The notes under the pieces: generated by a model | Database searches by the model: none | What the model saw: the letters and a program-made list of their open reading frames with translations, nothing else | What the model was told of the DNA's origin: nothing | Translations under genes and position numbers: made by a program | In this document: positions 1 through 6,970 of the stretch, in pieces | Position numbering within the stretch: the stretch's first letter is position 1 | How the letters are laid out: every line of letters begins with the position of its first letter | Assembly: GCA_028275005.1 (NCBI GenBank) | Contig: JAQCNN010000001.1 | Span: forward strand, 1 to 15,858 | DNA: 15,858 bases | DNA from: Salinirussus sp. | GTDB taxonomy: Archaea; Halobacteriota; Halobacteria; Halobacteriales; Haloarculaceae | Direction of reading: 5' to 3'

Positions 1-687
1 CTCAGGGTCGAGGTCGACGCCCGCGGCCGTCGCCACGCTGGCGGTCTCGCGGGCGGCCGCCCGGGCCGTCCCGGCGAGTGGCTCCGCCAGGACGGCCCCG
101 TTGTCGACCCGGGCGAGCGCCGTGACCGGGTTGACCCCCGCGTTGACAGCCAGCTTCGTCCAGAGCCGGCGGGGCATGTCGTCGGTAACCGTCGTGTCGA
201 GACCGGCCTCCTGAAACCCCTCGCCGGCCCGCCGGGCAGCCGGCGACTCCCCGCCCTCGGGGGGGCCGAGGGTAACCGCTCCGACGCCGTTGCACCTGAC
301 GACACCCGGGCCGGTCCGCTCGGCGCCAAAGTCGGTGGTGCCGGCGAGCACCGGCCAGGGTAGCGTGGCCGCCAGTGTCTCCTCGTTGCCCATCCCGTTC
401 TGTAGTGAGAGGACCACACCGGCGTCGTCCATCGCCGCGAGCGCCCGGGCAGCGTCGGCGGTGTCGAAGGCCTTGACGGCGACCAGCACCAGGTCGGCGC
501 TCGCGGGCGGGTCGGTTCGGGCCTCCGGGTGGGCCGTCAGGTCGACGGCGCCGGTCAGCCGGAGCCCGTCGGCGCGGACCGCCCGGACGTGTTCCTCCCG
601 GCCGACGAGTGTGACCTCGTGTGCGCGGGCGAGCAGGCCACCGAGGAGGCTGCCCAGACTCCCCGCGCCAAAGACGACGACGTGCAC
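1..687 (-). CDS. panE: 2-dehydropantoate 2-reductase (ketopantoate reductase), C-terminus cut by window edge
   Basis: It reduces ketopantoate to pantoate with NAD(P)H, a cytoplasmic step toward coenzyme A. The first 229 residues are present; family members have about 300, so roughly the last 70 lie outside the window. Seen: a Rossmann dinucleotide-binding loop GAGSLG at residues 7-12 directly after the first beta strand, VKAFDT near 71-76, QNGMGNE at 96-102, and the helix WTKLAVNAGVNPVTAL at 176-191, which carries the family's catalytic Lys (K178) and conserved Asn residues. The start is GTG at 687, because an in-frame TGA lies four codons upstream. A TATA-like box 28 bp upstream suggests a leaderless mRNA, although the gene also follows metX on the same strand after a 72-bp gap and could be co-transcribed. 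Family assignment is secure. Confidence 0.9.
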   Translation of the reverse strand, partial: MHVVVFGAGSLGSLLGGLLARAHEVTLVGREEHVRAVRADGLRLTGAVDLTAHPEARTDPPASADLVLVAVKAFDTADAARALAAMDDAGVVLSLQNGMGNEETLAATLPWPVLAGTTDFGAERTGPGVVRCNGVGAVTLGPPEGGESPAARRAGEGFQEAGLDTTVTDDMPRRLWTKLAVNAGVNPVTALARVDNGAVLAEPLAGTARAAARETASVATAAGVDLDPE

Positions 688-711
688 AGCAGTAGGTCAG
701 TCCCCCTGCCA

Positions 712-718
712 GTAATAG
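712..718 (-). promoter_or_regulatory. Putative TATA-like box of panE
   Basis: On the minus strand this reads CTATTAC, centred about 28 bp before the GTG start of panE. This is the archaeal TATA-to-start distance for a transcript beginning at or next to the start codon. It deviates from the best haloarchaeal TATA boxes, so it is only a candidate. Confidence 0.3.
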
Positions 719-759
719 GTGTCCGCCTTCGGCGCGCTGGGGGTCGGTGCCACGGCCTG

Positions 760-2007
760 TTACTCCGTGTCGGGGCTGCGGGCCGGAACGGGGCCGCCTG
801 TCGCGGGCGTGTCGTTGGCGTCCGTGACCGAGGTGCCGGCGACGCCATCGGCGAGGAAGTCAGAGAGCGGCGGACCGACGCTTCCGGGCTCGACGAGAAA
901 GGCGTCGTGGCCGTGGTCGGAGTCGACGACGTGGTGGGCGACGTCGGCGCCGGCCTCGCGGGCGGCGTCGGCCAGGGCCGTTGCCTGCTCGACGGTAAAG
1001 TGCCAGTCGGCGCTGAAGGACATCACGAGCACCTCGCCGTCGAAGGCCCCGAGGGCCTCGGCGTCGGAGTCAAAGCCCTCCGCGAGGTCGTAGTTGTCCA
1101 TCGCCCGCGTGAGATAGAGGTAGCTGTTGGCGTCGAAGCGGTCGGCAAAGCGGTCGGCGTTGTAGTCGAGGTAGGACTCGACGTCCCGGTAGGGGAAGAA
1201 CCCGCCCGCGGGGTCGGTCGGGAACGAGCGGACGGCGTCTCGCCCGGCGGCACGGCGGCCGAACTTCTGTGCCATGGAGTCCTTCGAGAGGTACATGACG
1301 TGGCCGACCTGGCGGGCGAGTGCGAGCCCGTCACGGGGTGGCTCATCGCCGTCCGACGAGTCCGACGAGCCTCCGCTCGCGTCGCTCGCGGAGACGCCGT
1401 AGTAGTCTCCACCCTGCCAGTTCGGGTCGGTCGTGATGGCGCGGCGGGCAATGGCGTCGAGCGCGAGACACTGCGGGTCCAGCCGGGCTGCGGCGGCGAT
1501 CGGGGCGAGCTTCCCGACGTGGTCGGGGTGTTGTTTCCCCCACTGGAGGACGTTCATCCCGCCGACACTCCCCCCGACGACCGCGTGGAGGTGGGGCACC
1601 CCGAGTTCGTCGAGCAGGAGTCGCTGGGCGCTGGTCCAGTCGGCAACGGTCACCGGGGGGAAGTCCGTCCCGTAGGGCTCGCCGGTCTCGGGGTCCTCGG
1701 CGGGTGGGCCGCTCGTACCGTAACAGGACCCGGGGACGTTCGCACAGACCACGTAGTACTCGGTGGTGTCGACCGCCTTGCCGGGGCCGACGATATCGCC
1801 CCACCAGGCACGGGCCTGGCCCGCCGTGTCGGTCTCGCGGTCGTGGCCGGCGACGTGCTGGCTGCCGGTCAGGGCGTGACAGACCAGCACCGCATTCTCG
1901 CCGGTGAACTCCCCGTATGCCTCGTAGGCCACCTCTAAATCGGGCACCGAGCGGCCACACTCGAACTCGACCGTCCCCAGCGAGACGGCCCCACGGTCGA
2001 CGTTCAT
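760..2007 (-). CDS. metX: Homoserine O-acetyltransferase
   Basis: Alpha/beta-hydrolase-fold enzyme that acetylates homoserine from acetyl-CoA, making the substrate for direct sulfhydrylation to homocysteine in methionine synthesis. It has 415 residues, slightly longer than usual. Seen: the nucleophile elbow GGSVGGM at 145-151 with Ser147, the Asp region FSADWHF (Asp334), and the catalytic His in DHGHDAF (His367). LVCHALTGSQH (41-51) matches the oxyanion-hole region. A Ser/Asp-rich insert at about 206-224 and a polar tail after about 385 explain the extra length and suit a high-salt cytoplasm. The ATG overlaps the metY stop in ATGA, so the two are translationally coupled. Homoserine O-succinyltransferase is an alternative substrate specificity in this fold; acetyl is favoured by the neighbour metY. 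Confidence 0.93.
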   Translation of the reverse strand: MNVDRGAVSLGTVEFECGRSVPDLEVAYEAYGEFTGENAVLVCHALTGSQHVAGHDRETDTAGQARAWWGDIVGPGKAVDTTEYYVVCANVPGSCYGTSGPPAEDPETGEPYGTDFPPVTVADWTSAQRLLLDELGVPHLHAVVGGSVGGMNVLQWGKQHPDHVGKLAPIAAAARLDPQCLALDAIARRAITTDPNWQGGDYYGVSASDASGGSSDSSDGDEPPRDGLALARQVGHVMYLSKDSMAQKFGRRAAGRDAVRSFPTDPAGGFFPYRDVESYLDYNADRFADRFDANSYLYLTRAMDNYDLAEGFDSDAEALGAFDGEVLVMSFSADWHFTVEQATALADAAREAGADVAHHVVDSDHGHDAFLVEPGSVGPPLSDFLADGVAGTSVTDANDTPATGGPVPARSPDTE

Positions 2008-3305
2008 CGGCCGGCTGCCTCGATTGCCCGGTCGAGGTCGGCGACGATATCGGCGGCGTCCTCGATGCCGGCCGAGAGGCGGACCAGCTCCGGTGTCACC
2101 CCCGAGGCCCGCTGGTCCGCCTCCGAGAGCTGTGCGTGGGTGGTCGAGGCAGGGTGGATCACCAGCGTCCTCGCGTCCCCGACGTTTGCCAGAAACTGCG
2201 CGATGTCGGTCTCCTCACAGAGGGTCTTGCCGGCCTCGTACCCGCCGACCAGCCCGAAGGTGACGACCCCGCCGTAGCCGTCGGCCAGGTATTCGCTTGC
2301 GGTGTCGTGGGTCTCGTGACCGGCGAGTCCGGGGTAGGTGACCCACGCGACGTCGGGGTGGTCACGGAGGTGTTCGGCGACAGCCATCGCGTTCTCACAG
2401 TGTCGCTCCATCCGCAGGTCGAGGGTCTCGACACCCTGGAGCGTCTCCCAGGCGTCGAAGGGTTTCTGCCCGTCACCGAGGCTGCGCACCGCGCGCTGCC
2501 GGGCCGCGACCGCGAACGCGCGGTCGCCAAAGCGGTCGGCGAAGTTCAGCCCGAAGGCGGGGTTCTCGCCGCCGACCTCCGGGAACCGTGCCGGGTGGTC
2601 ACCCCAGGGGAAGGAGCCCCCGTCGACGAGTACGCCCCCGACGGTCGTCCCGGAGCCGTGAAGCCACTTTGTCGTCGACTCCCAGACGAGGTCCGCCCCC
2701 CGCTCCAGGGGCCGGCAGAGGGCGGGTGTCGCGAATGTGTTGTCCACGAACAGCGGCACACCGTGGTCGTTGGCCACTGTGCCGATAGCCTCGATATCGG
2801 GGGTGACCAGGGAGGGGTTCGCCAGCGTCTCGCAGTGGACGTAGGCGGTGTTGTCGTCGATGGCAGCGGCGTACGCGTCGGGGTCGAGTGTGTCGACAAA
2901 CCGGGTCTCGACCCCCCGGCGGTTCGCCATGTTGGTGAGGTAGGAGTGGGTGCCGCCGTACAGCGAGGCCGCCGAGACGACGTTGTCGCCGTTTGCGGCC
3001 AGGACCGAGGTGGCGGCGTCCAGCGCGGCCATCCCCGAGCCCGTGGCCACGGCGGCCGTCCCGCCTTCGAGGTCGGCCAGTCGGCGTTCGAGCGTCGCCA
3101 CGGTCGGGTTGTCAAAGCGGGAGTAGACGTCACCCTCCGCCTCCAGCGCGTAGAGGTCCGCCGCACGGTCGGCGTCCTCGAAGACGTAGGAGGTGGTCTG
3201 GTGGAGCGGCGGCGCCCGCGCACCCGTCGCCGGGTCCGGGTCTGCACCCGCGTGAACACACCGGGTCCCGAAGCCCCGTGGGTCCGGCTCCTGCTCGTCG
3301 GTCAT
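2004..3305 (-). CDS. metY: O-acetylhomoserine sulfhydrylase / aminocarboxypropyltransferase (PLP enzyme)
   Basis: Cys/Met-metabolism PLP-dependent (fold type I) enzyme, 433 residues, the usual size. It joins O-acetylhomoserine and sulfide to give homocysteine. Seen: YSRFDNPT at 61-68 (the phosphate-binding Tyr and Arg from the neighbouring subunit), GSGMAA at 89-94 in the PLP phosphate-binding turn, VDNTFATP at 187-194 with the Asp that holds the pyridine nitrogen, and ESTTKWLHGSGT at 209-220 with Lys213 as the Schiff-base lysine. First gene of the metY-metX operon; its TGA overlaps the metX ATG. The ATG at 3305 lies about 30 bp from a TATA box, so the mRNA is probably leaderless. Cystathionine gamma-synthase or gamma-lyase are related alternatives, but length and the metX partner favour the sulfhydrylase. 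Confidence 0.92.
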   Translation of the reverse strand: MTDEQEPDPRGFGTRCVHAGADPDPATGARAPPLHQTTSYVFEDADRAADLYALEAEGDVYSRFDNPTVATLERRLADLEGGTAAVATGSGMAALDAATSVLAANGDNVVSAASLYGGTHSYLTNMANRRGVETRFVDTLDPDAYAAAIDDNTAYVHCETLANPSLVTPDIEAIGTVANDHGVPLFVDNTFATPALCRPLERGADLVWESTTKWLHGSGTTVGGVLVDGGSFPWGDHPARFPEVGGENPAFGLNFADRFGDRAFAVAARQRAVRSLGDGQKPFDAWETLQGVETLDLRMERHCENAMAVAEHLRDHPDVAWVTYPGLAGHETHDTASEYLADGYGGVVTFGLVGGYEAGKTLCEETDIAQFLANVGDARTLVIHPASTTHAQLSEADQRASGVTPELVRLSAGIEDAADIVADLDRAIEAAGR

Positions 3306-3312
3306 ACTTTAC

Positions 3313-3361
3313 AGTTATATATCTCTAGACTCTTATAACTGAGAGTTACGGCAAGACTCTC
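3313..3361. promoter_or_regulatory. Nested inverted repeats over the metY promoter, candidate operator
   Basis: Two perfect inverted repeats lie side by side. AGTTATA at 3313-3319 pairs with TATAACT at 3334-3340 (14-bp spacer) and includes the TATA box. GAGAGT at 3341-3346 pairs with ACTCTC at 3356-3361 (9-bp spacer). AGACTCT also occurs twice as a direct repeat (3327-3333 and 3354-3360). The positions over and just upstream of the core promoter suit a repressor or activator site for methionine genes. No regulator is visible in the window. Confidence 0.4.
3333..3338 (-). promoter_or_regulatory. TATA box of the metY-metX operon
   Basis: TTATAA, a self-complementary box centred 28-33 bp upstream of the metY ATG at 3305. 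That distance places the transcription start at or within a few bases of the start codon, so the operon is expected to make a leaderless mRNA. The box forms part of the inverted repeat at 3313-3340. Confidence 0.6.
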
Positions 3362-3362
3362 C

Positions 3363-3515
3363 ATGGCTGTGAGTGACAACACGGCAGCGGGGCCGGGCAA
3401 CGACAGCCCGGAACGATCAGCAACGACCCTGAACGAGACACGTACGTTTATAAGAGCAGGCTCGGACGTGTCTGTGTCCCATGAGGTCGTCCCTCGTGGA
3501 TTGGAACAACTATGA
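3363..3515 (+). CDS. Possible 50-residue leader ORF, uncertain
   Basis: An ATG at 3363 opens a 50-codon frame whose TGA overlaps the ATG of the next gene (ATGA at 3512-3515). The peptide is polar and Ser/Thr/Asn-rich with no recognisable motif. The coupling-type overlap is the only support. Against it, a clear TATA box (3447-3454) lies inside the frame and would drive the downstream gene without it. The stretch may simply be intergenic between the divergent metY and cyclase genes. Confidence 0.15.
   Translation: MAVSDNTAAGPGNDSPERSATTLNETRTFIRAGSDVSVSHEVVPRGLEQL
3447..3454 (+). promoter_or_regulatory. TATA box of the cyclase-family gene
   Basis: TTTATAAG is a near-ideal haloarchaeal TATA box. 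A start site about 27 bp on (near 3477) would give a leader of about 35 nt before the ATG at 3512. It would also sit just before an ATG at 3481, but that ATG opens a frame without protein-like features. No strong Shine-Dalgarno sequence is seen in the leader. Confidence 0.5.
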
Positions 3516-5056
3516 CCGAGGAAACGACGCGGACGGAGACCGACGAAACGGACAGTTCAGTACAGCGACGACGGTTCCTCCAGGGGATGGGTGTAACGGC
3601 AGCGGCGGCTGCGGTTGGGCTGGGCCCCGGGAGGGCGGGGGCACAGGAGACCGAACTCTCGCCGGCCGGTCGGTTGCTCGCGGACATGCCGGACAACTGG
3701 GGTCGGTGGGGCGAGGACGACGAACTCGGGATGCTCAACGAACTGGGTAGCGAGGAGATGTTCCGTGGGATGGAGGCTGTCCTCCAGGGCGGCCCGGAGA
3801 ACATCGAGCGGTTCACACTCCAGACACCGATGACAGGGGAGGCCATCGACGCGCTGGTCGGGCAGGGGGAGTTCCCGACGACGGACACCGGCGACCCGGC
3901 TTTTCCGGGGCGGTTCCCCGCCCGGAAGGACAACACGGCCGACTGGCGCAACGCCGACGACAACGCGGGGATGCGCTTTGCGGACGACCGCTTCGACGCG
4001 CCCCTGTATCTCCAGGGGACCTCACACGTCGACGCGCTTGGCCACGGCTGGTTCGCCGACCAGGACACCAACGGTGACGGGACCGTCGACCGGGCCGACG
4101 AACAGCTTTACAATGGCTTCTCGGCGGAGACGTCGGCCTCGACGCGGTCCTACGACCTCCCGGTGCCGGGGCTCAGTCCCGGCGAGTCCGGCGAGGAGGA
4201 GGCGACCGCGATCGACGAGGTGAACACCCTCTCCCGGGCCGACATCTCGAACGCCGCCGACGCGGGGATCCAGGGCCGTGGCGTGTTGCTCGACGTCGGT
4301 CGCGAGTTGGGTGACGGGGAGAACGGCTGGCTCGACCTCAACGAGTCGGTCACCCTCCAGGACCTACTGGACACGGCCGACGCCCAAGGCGTCGAGATCC
4401 AGGAGGGGGACATTCTGGTCATCCGAACCGGCTCGATAGAGCGTGCCCGCGACCCCGAGGCGCCGTGGCACGCCCTCGCCGAACCGGGTCTGAAGTACTC
4501 CGACGCGCTCATCGAGTTCATCGACGAGATGGAGATCCCATATATGGCCGGGGACAACCTCCCCGTCGAGAAGGTCCAACACCAGGTGACCGCCGAGGAC
4601 CTCAACGACGGCCGGGAGGACCTGGCGGGGACCTACCTCCTCCCGGTCCACGGGGCCTGCCTGCGTAACCTCGGTGTGACGATAAACGAGGTGCTCGACC
4701 TGAGCGACCTCGCCGCGGCGTGTGCCGAGGACGGGGTCTACAGCTTCCTGTTCACCGCTGCCCCGCTCCACGTCGAGGGGGGGACGGGCGCGCCCGTCAA
4801 CCCGGTCGTGACGAAGGCCACCGCCGTGCAGGACGAGGGAGGCGGCGACGGCGACGAGACAGGAACCGGGACGGAGACACAGACACAGACACAGACTGAC
4901 GTGGAGACCGAGGCGGTCGGCGAGCCCGCCGAGACCACGGCCGCGGAGGAGACGACCGGCGCTGGCAGCACCGGCTTCGGCGTCGGCAGCGGGCTGGCAG
5001 CCCTCGCCGGTCTCGCCGGCGCGAAGGCCTTCGAGGAGCACACCAAAGACGAGTAG
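3512..5056 (+). CDS. Tat-exported cyclase-family metal hydrolase with C-terminal membrane anchor
   Basis: Member of the cyclase/kynurenine-formamidase-like family (metal-dependent amide or lactone hydrolases); substrate unknown. 514 residues. Residues 1-45 form a Tat signal: QRRRFLQGMG at 18-27, a hydrophobic Ala/Gly stretch, and a likely cut after AGA near residue 44. The metal-binding signature GTSHVDALGH lies at 169-178, and a family-typical PLHVEGGTGAPVNP segment precedes the tail. A calcium-loop-like insert DTNGDGTVDRAD sits at 185-196. Residues about 439-485 are a Thr/Glu-rich stalk, followed by TGFGV and a hydrophobic helix, which resembles a PGF-CTERM archaeosortase signal, though it ends in acidic rather than basic residues. 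The enzyme should work outside the cell, tethered to the membrane or S-layer. The ATG at 3512 is the first start after an in-frame stop. Confidence 0.85.
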   Translation: MTEETTRTETDETDSSVQRRRFLQGMGVTAAAAAVGLGPGRAGAQETELSPAGRLLADMPDNWGRWGEDDELGMLNELGSEEMFRGMEAVLQGGPENIERFTLQTPMTGEAIDALVGQGEFPTTDTGDPAFPGRFPARKDNTADWRNADDNAGMRFADDRFDAPLYLQGTSHVDALGHGWFADQDTNGDGTVDRADEQLYNGFSAETSASTRSYDLPVPGLSPGESGEEEATAIDEVNTLSRADISNAADAGIQGRGVLLDVGRELGDGENGWLDLNESVTLQDLLDTADAQGVEIQEGDILVIRTGSIERARDPEAPWHALAEPGLKYSDALIEFIDEMEIPYMAGDNLPVEKVQHQVTAEDLNDGREDLAGTYLLPVHGACLRNLGVTINEVLDLSDLAAACAEDGVYSFLFTAAPLHVEGGTGAPVNPVVTKATAVQDEGGGDGDETGTGTETQTQTQTDVETEAVGEPAETTAAEETTGAGSTGFGVGSGLAALAGLAGAKAFEEHTKDE

Positions 5057-5110
5057 CGACGGAACCCGGGTCACGGAACGGTGGAACCCGTCACAACGGG
5101 GTTCCGTCGC
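5056..5110 (+). terminator. Long inverted repeat after the cyclase gene, probable terminator or 3' hairpin
   Basis: A perfect 12-bp inverted repeat begins on the last base of the cyclase stop codon: 5056-5067 pairs with 5099-5110. The loop contains a further GGGT/ACCC pairing. There is no oligo-T tract, so it may act in 3'-end formation or mRNA stability rather than as a classical archaeal T-rich terminator. Confidence 0.5.
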
Positions 5111-5158
5111 CGCTACCGCTTGCGTCGCTCGTGGCGGGCTGTCGGTGGAAGAACGGTA

Positions 5159-5231
5159 CGTCCTGACGGAGATTTGAACTCCGGTCCCTGGCTCCGCAAG
5201 CCAAGAGGATAGTCCACTACCCTATCAGGAC
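5159..5231 (-). tRNA. tRNA-Arg (anticodon GCG)
   Basis: Read on the minus strand, the 73-nt sequence folds as a cloverleaf. The acceptor stem GTCCTGA pairs with TCAGGAC. The anticodon stem TTGGC/GCCAG closes the 7-nt loop TTGCGGA with anticodon GCG. The T stem CGGAG/CTCCG carries the loop TTCAAAT. Discriminator G follows, no 3' CCA is encoded, and no intron is seen. The D stem is imperfect. It reads CGC and CGU arginine codons. The genome-encoded lack of CCA fits the CCA-adding enzyme gene at 11088-12452. Confidence 0.93.
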
Positions 5232-5295
5232 TCAAACACACTTTCGCGGTAATGCTCAAAGACGTTACGATCCCCGGGAGGTTCAATCAGTATTC

Positions 5296-5301
5296 TTATA
5301 A
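5296..5301 (+). promoter_or_regulatory. TATA box of the RecA-like-fold gene
   Basis: TTATAA centred 25-26 bp upstream of the ATG at 5324. This is the main reason for choosing 5324 over the upstream in-frame ATG at 5252, since 5252 lies before the box. A short inverted repeat, GGTTC (5280-5284) and GAACC (5308-5312), flanks it. Confidence 0.55.
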
Positions 5302-5323
5302 TCGTTCGAACCAATCTTCGGGT

Positions 5324-5944
5324 ATGTCGGAGCGGGCTGGGGCAGCCGACGGGGCGATGCCGGACCTGTCGGACCTATCAGAGGTGTCCAACGTCCTCCT
5401 CTTAGCCCCGTCTCTCGGGGGTCACGGCAGCGAACTCTGTTTCGACCTCCTCTCGCAGACGCCGCCGGCCGAGACGAACGTGCTCGTGACCAGCTACACG
5501 CAGACACCGGGTGAGATCGTCGACGACTGGGACGACCACGTGGGGACAGCCCCGGTCCGTGGCGGGGTCGTCAGTGTCGGCCAGGGCGAGGACGGTGCCG
5601 AGGGCTCCTCGTGGGCCGTCAAGTCCGTCGAGAACCCCTCGGACCTGACCGGCGTCGGGATCGAACTGAGTGAGTTCCTCTCCGGGATCGCCTCCGCCGC
5701 CGAGGAGGGTGAACACGTCGCCGTCTGTTTCAACTCGATTACGTCGCTGCTCCAGTACGCGGACCTCCAGCGGGCGTTTCGCTTTCTCCACGTCGTGACC
5801 GGCCGGATCAAGACCGTCGGCGGGGTGGGGCACTTCCACCTCGACCCCGACGCCCACGACGCACAGACGGTGGCGACGCTGAAGGGGCTGTTCGACGCCG
5901 TCGTGGAGGTCGAGGACGACGGGAGTTGGGCCATCCAGCAGTGA
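5324..5944 (+). CDS. Haloarchaeal RecA-like-fold protein (probably DUF7504), function unknown
   Basis: A 206-residue soluble acidic protein of a family I associate with haloarchaeal genomes only, probably DUF7504. The pattern is that of a RecA/KaiC-like core: a first strand VLLLAPSLGGHGSELCFDLL where a P-loop would be, then VLVTSYTQTPGEIVDDW, a Walker-B-like strand HVAVCFNSITSLLQY, and a final LQRAFRFLHVVTGRI / HFHLDPDAHDAQT segment. The canonical GxxxxGK[ST] is missing: GGHGSE has no lysine, so ATP hydrolysis is doubtful. Such proteins are sometimes labelled HTR-like and are linked loosely with sensory or taxis genes; that is prior association, not shown here. It probably forms its own transcription unit, leaderless from 5324 and followed by a hairpin at 5946-5961. 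Confidence 0.75.
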   Translation: MSERAGAADGAMPDLSDLSEVSNVLLLAPSLGGHGSELCFDLLSQTPPAETNVLVTSYTQTPGEIVDDWDDHVGTAPVRGGVVSVGQGEDGAEGSSWAVKSVENPSDLTGVGIELSEFLSGIASAAEEGEHVAVCFNSITSLLQYADLQRAFRFLHVVTGRIKTVGGVGHFHLDPDAHDAQTVATLKGLFDAVVEVEDDGSWAIQQ

Positions 5945-5945
5945 G

Positions 5946-5961
5946 TCAAACGACTGTTTGA
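5946..5961 (+). terminator. Short perfect hairpin after the RecA-like-fold gene
   Basis: TCAAAC at 5946-5951 and GTTTGA at 5956-5961 form a 6-bp stem with a GACT loop, starting 2 nt after the stop codon. It could be a 3'-end hairpin or an operator for the lipoprotein gene, whose TATA-like box follows at 5976. Confidence 0.35.
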
Positions 5962-5975
5962 GCCGTCGCAACGGG

Positions 5976-5983
5976 CATTATGT
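5976..5983 (+). promoter_or_regulatory. Putative TATA-like box of the lipoprotein gene
   Basis: CATTATGT, centred about 25 bp upstream of the ATG at 6004. It is weaker than the other boxes here but sits at the leaderless distance. Confidence 0.35.
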
Positions 5984-6003
5984 AGGGGGAACTCCGTTCA
6001 GCC

Positions 6004-6963
6004 ATGACGAGACTGAGCCGCCGGGAGGTCCTCTGCACGACCGCAGGTGTCGGCGCACTTGTCGTTGCCGGCTGCACAGGTGGCGCAGGCGACCCGGGGG
6101 GGCGGAGCACGGACGACGGCTCGGGGGACGGCGAGAACAGTGACACCACCGAAGGCGGGTCGGCGGCCATCGCCGATAGCTCGGTCCGGACGGTCGGGAC
6201 GGGGTGTCTCTCGGGCGACCAGCGGACGGACATCGGGTTCGACGACGAGGCGGGGCGTGTCGTCGTCACGGGGGTCGTCGGCGCACCGACCCCCTGTCAC
6301 GTGGCGACCCTCCGGGAGGCGAGCTACGACGCCGGCGAGGGCCGGCTGTCCGTCGACATCGGGACCGAGCCGGACGGCTCCGACAGCTGCGTCGACTGTG
6401 TCGGCGGTATCGCCTACGAGGCGACCGTCGCCTTTGAGACCGACCTGCCCCGCGAGGCGTCCGTCGCACACGACGGGCAGGGTCTCGCCTCGGCCGCCTA
6501 CGGGAGCACCTCGGCGACACCACCGGGCGAGGGGGACAGGACCGGCGACAGCGCCGGCTCGGACGGCGACACCGACGACTCGTCGCCGGTCTTGGAGGGG
6601 GCCGCACTGACCGTCACCGACATCTCCGCGGGTGCCACGGAGGCGAGCGCCGACATCGTGTTCCGGCCCGACGCAAACGAGGTCCGGGGCAGGGGTGTCA
6701 TCCAGGGCAACGACGGCTGCGAGACCGCCGCGCTCGGGGAGGTATCACACGACCCGGAGGCGGACGCGGTCGCGGTCGACATCGTCACCGTGGACCGCGA
6801 GGAAGCGGAGGAACGGGCCTGTACCCAGGAACTCGTCCGCATCAGCTACGAGGTCACAGTGGACTTTTCGGGTGGGCTCCCGCGAGAAGCCTCGGTCGCA
6901 CACGACGGACAGGGCGTCGGCGCGGCGGCACACGGCTCCGCGTCGGCGGGTGACGGCTCCTGA
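6004..6963 (+). CDS. Tat lipoprotein with two tandem Cys-containing domains, function unknown
   Basis: 319 residues. The N-terminus has twin arginines in SRREVL (5-10), a hydrophobic stretch and the lipobox VAGC with Cys24, so it is probably exported folded through Tat and lipid-anchored outside the membrane. A Gly/Asp/Ser-rich linker (about 25-60) leads to two repeats of about 100 residues: about 65-168 and 207-312, separated by an acidic linker. Both repeats end in the same LPREASVAHDGQG segment (148-160 and 292-304), and each has a Cys after a Gly-rich turn (Cys98, Cys239) and one before the penultimate strand (Cys129/Cys132, Cys272). Repeat 1 has extra cysteines, including a CVDC pair, so the copies have diverged. 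The pairs probably form disulfides outside the cell. No named family is recognised; binding or adhesion is only a guess. Confidence 0.8.
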   Translation: MTRLSRREVLCTTAGVGALVVAGCTGGAGDPGGRSTDDGSGDGENSDTTEGGSAAIADSSVRTVGTGCLSGDQRTDIGFDDEAGRVVVTGVVGAPTPCHVATLREASYDAGEGRLSVDIGTEPDGSDSCVDCVGGIAYEATVAFETDLPREASVAHDGQGLASAAYGSTSATPPGEGDRTGDSAGSDGDTDDSSPVLEGAALTVTDISAGATEASADIVFRPDANEVRGRGVIQGNDGCETAALGEVSHDPEADAVAVDIVTVDREEAEERACTQELVRISYEVTVDFSGGLPREASVAHDGQGVGAAAHGSASAGDGS

Positions 6964-6970
6964 CCGGCGG

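Noticed and set aside
529..3338. Long open frames on the + strand opposite metX and metY (529-1938 and 1917-3338)
   Set aside because: They lie antisense to genes with complete catalytic motifs; their translations are low in acidic balance typical of halophiles and show no domain. High GC keeps the opposite frames open.
3481..3750. 89-codon frame from ATG 3481 at the leaderless distance from the TATA box
   Set aside because: Overlaps the cyclase N-terminus in another frame and encodes Gly/Arg-rich sequence without features; the Tat signal in the 3512 frame is decisive.
4364..5074. Minus-strand frame opposite the cyclase gene
   Set aside because: Antisense shadow of a gene with clear signal, metal motif and tail; no motif of its own.
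5252..5323. Upstream ATG at 5252 for the RecA-like-fold gene
   Set aside because: The extra 24 residues are Asn/Ser/Tyr-rich, unlike the acidic protein, and the TATA box lies inside this extension at the leaderless distance from 5324.
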